Made by a program: the position numbers and the translations under genes
NCBI GenBank assembly: GCA_002159155.1
Contig: LZRQ01000147.1
Span: forward strand, 1-8,752
Reading direction: 5' to 3'
DNA from: Firmicutes bacterium ZCTH02-B6
GTDB taxonomy: Bacteria; Bacillota; Limnochordia; Limnochordales; ZCTH02-B6
Length of the DNA: 8,752 bases
Shown: positions 7,313 through 8,752 of the stretch, one piece after another
How the letters are laid out: each line of letters opens with the position of its first letter
Numbering within the stretch: position 1 is the stretch's first letter
Notes under the pieces: generated by a model
Seen by the model: only the letters and a program-made list of their open reading frames with translations
Told to the model about the DNA's origin: nothing
The model's database searches: none

Positions 7313-7342
7313 CCAAGGGACAGGCAGGGGGAATAGATAACC

Positions 7343-8626
7343 ATGTTCAAGACCAACGCCCGGCGAGCGGTGCTAATCGCAGGCTCCATCGTTCTGGTGC
7401 TCGCCGTGTTCACCGCTGCGTCCTACGTCAACACGGGCACCCATTCCGCGGACGAGGCGCCAGGCCCCGCGAGCGCCGGCCCGGCCGCACCTGGCACTAC
7501 GATCGATGACCAGGTAGCCAACGGACACGCGACCGGTGGTCGGGCGGCGGGCGCGCTGGACCATGAAGACACAGCGGCAGCCGGCGCCGGAGTGCGCGCG
7601 GCGGGCCAACCGCCGTCCGCCGAGGGTCAACCTGGCAGCGCCGTGGCTGGCCGGACGGACGCACCACTGACGTGGGCGGGGCTCTCGGCCCTCATGCGCG
7701 GCGCTTTCGCCCCGGCGGGCTCGTCCGACATGGCCCGAGAGGGCCATAGCCAGTGGCTGGCTGCTGGAAAGGAAGGCTCGCAGCTTGTGACCCGGGCTGA
7801 GCTGGCAACGGCCATCGTAGAGGCCCTGGATCTTAAGGACCCGGCCGCAGCCCTCATGCCCCAGGACAGCATGTACCAGGACATCTCTCCTCTGCACCGG
7901 GCCTTCCCGGCCGTGGCCATGGCCCACCGGCTAGGACTTATCCCGCAGGCAGCCGGCGGCATGTTCCGGCCCGAGGAAACGGTGACCGTTGCCGAAGCGG
8001 AGGAATGGCTCGCCGCGGTTAGCAGACTGGACAACGTCTCCGGCCGGCTCGTACAGGTCAACGTTCCCGGCGCAAGCCTGAGTGTAGTGGCCGATGACGG
8101 CGAGACCTCGGCCTTTGTCCTGGCGCCGGAGACGCTGGTCGTGCGCAATGCACAGGCCTCCACTGCCCAACAGCTCCGGGTCGATGACGTTGTGCACGCG
8201 GTGGCTGACGCCACCGGCCAGCTCATGATCGTCGTTGCAGAGGGCTCCTCATCGACAGCCGCCCGCGAGGCTCTGGCGACGCTGGCGGAGGTGCTCCGGG
8301 AAATCTTGACCCCGGAGCAGACGGCGGCCCTTTTGGCCCAAGACTGGGAGCGGGCGGGCACGGAGCTCAAGGTGTCCCTATACAACCAGCTGCTCGAACA
8401 CGGCTTGACGCCCGACGAGGCCAACGCCGTGTTGTCCCAGGACTGGCCGGCGGTGACCGAACACGGCAAAGAGCGGCTAACCGAACTGGTCGCGGCCCGC
8501 TGGGAGCTCGAGCCGGAACTCGTCCGGGCGCTGTTGGACCAAAACTGGGACACTGCGGTGAGCTACGCCGAAGTGATGGTCCTCGAGTACCTGCTCAACG
8601 AGTTGATGGAAGCCGCCAATGCCTGA
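7343..8626 (+). CDS. Exported SLH-like protein with three C-terminal LxPE...LLxQDW repeats
   Basis: A 427-residue protein I cannot name. Residues 9-27 form a hydrophobic segment after a basic tail (MFKTNARRAV), a signal anchor or signal peptide without a clear cleavage or lipobox site. Residues 31-105 are a Gly/Ala/Pro-rich, probably disordered stalk. Residues 149-228 resemble one SLH module: TRAELATAIVEALDL, then YQDISPLHRAFPAVAMAHRLGLI, then GMFRPEETVTVAEAEEWLAAV. This module type usually binds secondary wall polymers, normally in sets of three. Residues 232-300 look like a small beta domain (VSGRLVQVNVPGASLSVVADD, then LRVDDVVHAVADATGQLMIVV). Residues 322-421 carry three helical repeats. 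The ATG has AGGGGGA 10 nt upstream. The gene is divergent from the polA operon, and its stop abuts the 3' end of a group II intron on the other strand. A surface or wall-associated structural role is an inference. Confidence 0.85.
   Translation: MFKTNARRAVLIAGSIVLVLAVFTAASYVNTGTHSADEAPGPASAGPAAPGTTIDDQVANGHATGGRAAGALDHEDTAAAGAGVRAAGQPPSAEGQPGSAVAGRTDAPLTWAGLSALMRGAFAPAGSSDMAREGHSQWLAAGKEGSQLVTRAELATAIVEALDLKDPAAALMPQDSMYQDISPLHRAFPAVAMAHRLGLIPQAAGGMFRPEETVTVAEAEEWLAAVSRLDNVSGRLVQVNVPGASLSVVADDGETSAFVLAPETLVVRNAQASTAQQLRVDDVVHAVADATGQLMIVVAEGSSSTAAREALATLAEVLREILTPEQTAALLAQDWERAGTELKVSLYNQLLEHGLTPDEANAVLSQDWPAVTEHGKERLTELVAARWELEPELVRALLDQNWDTAVSYAEVMVLEYLLNELMEAANA
7787..8026 (+). other. Single SLH-like module in the exported protein
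   Basis: Codons 149-228. The order R-x-E at the helix start, YQDI (in place of the usual F-x-D[IV]), an Ala-rich helix ending in GLI, then G-x-F-x-P-x-x-x-[VT] and a closing helix agrees with S-layer homology modules. The match is to the pattern as I recall it; the canonical ITRAE-type residues are only partly kept. Confidence 0.6.
8306..8605 (+). repeat. Three tandem 33-34-residue protein repeats
   Basis: Units begin at residues 322, 355 and 389. Each opens with a 14-residue block: LTPEQTAALLAQDW, LTPDEANAVLSQDW and LEPELVRALLDQNW. The consensus is L-[TE]-P-[ED]-x3-A-[LV]-L-x-Q-[DN]-W, followed by a second helix ending in leucines. Period is 33 then 34 residues. The pattern suggests paired helices with the Trp packing between them. 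It ends six residues before the stop codon. I do not recognise it as a named repeat family. Confidence 0.75.
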
Positions 8627-8629
8627 ATC

Positions 8630-8662
8630 GAGTGGGAGGGGGCGTCTCGCCCCCGTCCCCTC
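8630..8662 (-). ncRNA. Group II intron domain VI with bulged branch-point adenosine
   Basis: The hairpin pairs GAG (8662-8660) with CTC (8632-8630), GGGA (8659-8656) with TCCC (8637-8634) and GGGGGCG (8654-8648) with CGCCCCC (8644-8638), closing on the loop AGA. C8655 bulges on the 5' strand. The complement of 8633, an A, is left unpaired on the 3' strand, 7 nt from an end at 8627 or 8 nt from an end at 8626. This is the expected position of the lariat branch point. Confidence 0.8.
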
Positions 8663-8663
8663 A

Positions 8664-8698
8664 CACCACCTAGCATGCGGGTCCGCACTAGGCGGTTC
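8664..8698 (-). ncRNA. Group II intron domain V (catalytic core)
   Basis: Minus strand. The lower helix pairs ACCGCCTAG (8696-8688) with CTAGGTGGT (8673-8665), nine pairs including one G-U. The upper helix pairs TGCG (8687-8684) with CGCA (8679-8676) around the loop GACC. The 2-nt bulge TG (8675-8674) falls between the helices on the 3' strand, as domain V requires. The lower helix carries CGC (8694-8692), the triad type of class C introns, where most other classes have AGC. The loop is not a GNRA tetraloop by strict reading. Confidence 0.85.
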
Positions 8699-8752
8699 GC
8701 CAAAGCTGGCGGATCTCCAGGTAACGATCAACGAGACTGATGAGCCCCTGCG
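8688..8752 (-). CDS. ltrA: Group II intron-encoded reverse transcriptase/maturase, last 20 codons
   Basis: The open frame entering from the right edge reads QGLISLVDRY then LEIRQLWRTA and stops at TAG (8690-8688). The identification rests on position: it ends inside domain V of a group II intron, exactly where the intron-encoded protein of class C elements finishes. The 20 residues alone would not identify a family. The reverse-transcriptase and maturase domains lie outside the window, so whether the protein is intact is unknown. The stop codon forms part of the 5' strand of the domain V lower helix, so coding and ribozyme sequence overlap by about 9 nt. Confidence 0.75.
   Translation of the reverse strand, partial: QGLISLVDRYLEIRQLWRTA

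Larger units (their letters stand above)
6971..7342. other. Divergent intergenic region between polA and the SLH-like gene
   Basis: 372 bp without a supported gene. It holds the polA extended -10 promoter (7054-7062), a cluster of degenerate repeats (7255-7312) and the ribosome binding site of the plus-strand gene (AGGGGGA, 7326-7332). For the plus-strand gene I see only weak promoter candidates, such as TTGCTT/TTGAAG near 7225-7234 with no good -10 at the right spacing, so I call none. The middle (about 7075-7200) is very GC-rich, with no convincing hairpin or small ORF. Confidence 0.7.
8627..8752 (-). mobile_element. Group IIC (bacterial class C) intron, 3' end
   Basis: Read on the minus strand, the segment holds in order the C-terminal codons of the intron-encoded protein, domain V, domain VI and a 3' end CTCGAT(T). 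The string GAACCGCC (8698-8691) and, on the 3' side of domain V, GGTGGTGTGAGGGG (8670-8657) agree with the class C domain V/VI junction as I recall it for Oceanobacillus-type introns. The intron must enter from the right, and its 5' end (usually GTGCG-like) is likely more than 1.5 kb beyond the window. It should be a self-splicing ribozyme and retroelement. Class C introns usually insert just after terminator-like hairpins. The exact last base is 8627 (ending CGAT) or 8626 (ending CGATT). Confidence 0.88.

Noticed and set aside
7627..8553. 308-codon minus-strand open frame opposite the SLH-like gene
   Set aside because: Ser/Ala/Thr-rich shadow with no motif or ribosome binding site. The plus-strand frame has an anchor, an SLH module and repeats preserved at the protein level.
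8638..8654. GC-rich hairpin after the SLH-like gene as an ordinary intrinsic terminator
   Set aside because: No T-tract follows on the plus strand, and the same bases are fully explained as domain VI of the intron on the minus strand.
8665..8696. Imperfect palindrome read as an integron attC or other recombination site
   Set aside because: The bulge, triad and downstream domain VI fit group II intron domain V; no attC R/L box pairs or integrase are seen.
8477..8731. Minus-strand open frame of 84 codons running from the intron into the SLH-like gene
   Set aside because: It crosses domains V and VI in a frame different from that of the reverse-transcriptase tail and has no family features.

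Overview
The window is a GC-rich bacterial chromosome segment. A run of minus-strand housekeeping genes occupies about 1-6970, one plus-strand surface-protein gene lies at 7343-8626, and the 3' end of a group II intron occupies the right edge (about 8627-8752, minus strand). The gene order polA-mutM-coaE-lytic transglycosylase, frequent GTG starts with strong GGAGG-type ribosome binding sites, an S-layer-homology (SLH) protein and a class C group II intron together suggest a high-GC, possibly thermophilic, member of the Bacillota (Symbiobacterium/Thermaerobacter/Limnochorda-like). The lineage is an inference; no marker in the window fixes it.

In transcription order from right to left, the minus-strand run is: polA (DNA polymerase I, 4013-6970), mutM (formamidopyrimidine-DNA glycosylase, 3196-4020), coaE (dephospho-CoA kinase, 2443-3117), mgsA (methylglyoxal synthase, 2115-2486), a membrane-anchored SLT-type lytic transglycosylase (1477-2073), an archaeal/clostridial-type nicotinate phosphoribosyltransferase (411-1448), and the start of an oligopeptide ABC transporter ATPase (1-349, cut by the window edge). 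polA/mutM overlap by 8 nt and coaE/mgsA by 44 nt; the other gaps are 28-78 nt. This looks like one long operon driven from an extended -10 promoter (TGCTATACT, minus strand) about 85 bp upstream of polA. It combines excision-repair enzymes with cofactor synthesis (CoA, NAD), a glycolytic bypass and wall turnover.

The 372-bp divergent region 6971-7342 holds the polA promoter and a cluster of degenerate direct repeats around TCGCGATGAA just upstream of the plus-strand gene. That gene encodes a 427-residue exported or anchored protein: an N-terminal hydrophobic segment, a Gly/Ala/Pro-rich stalk, one SLH-like module, a small probable beta domain, and three 33-34-residue C-terminal repeats with the signature L-x-P-[ED]-x3-A-[LV]-L-x-Q-[DN]-W. 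I do not recognise the repeat as a named family.

Directly after this gene's stop codon, on the opposite strand, lies a clear group IIC intron 3' end: the last 20 codons of the intron-encoded reverse transcriptase, a foldable domain V with a CGC triad and 2-nt bulge, and domain VI with a bulged branch-point adenosine 7-8 nt from the predicted 3' splice site. The intron abuts the stop codon of the SLH gene and may supply its last base. The rest of the intron lies beyond the right edge.
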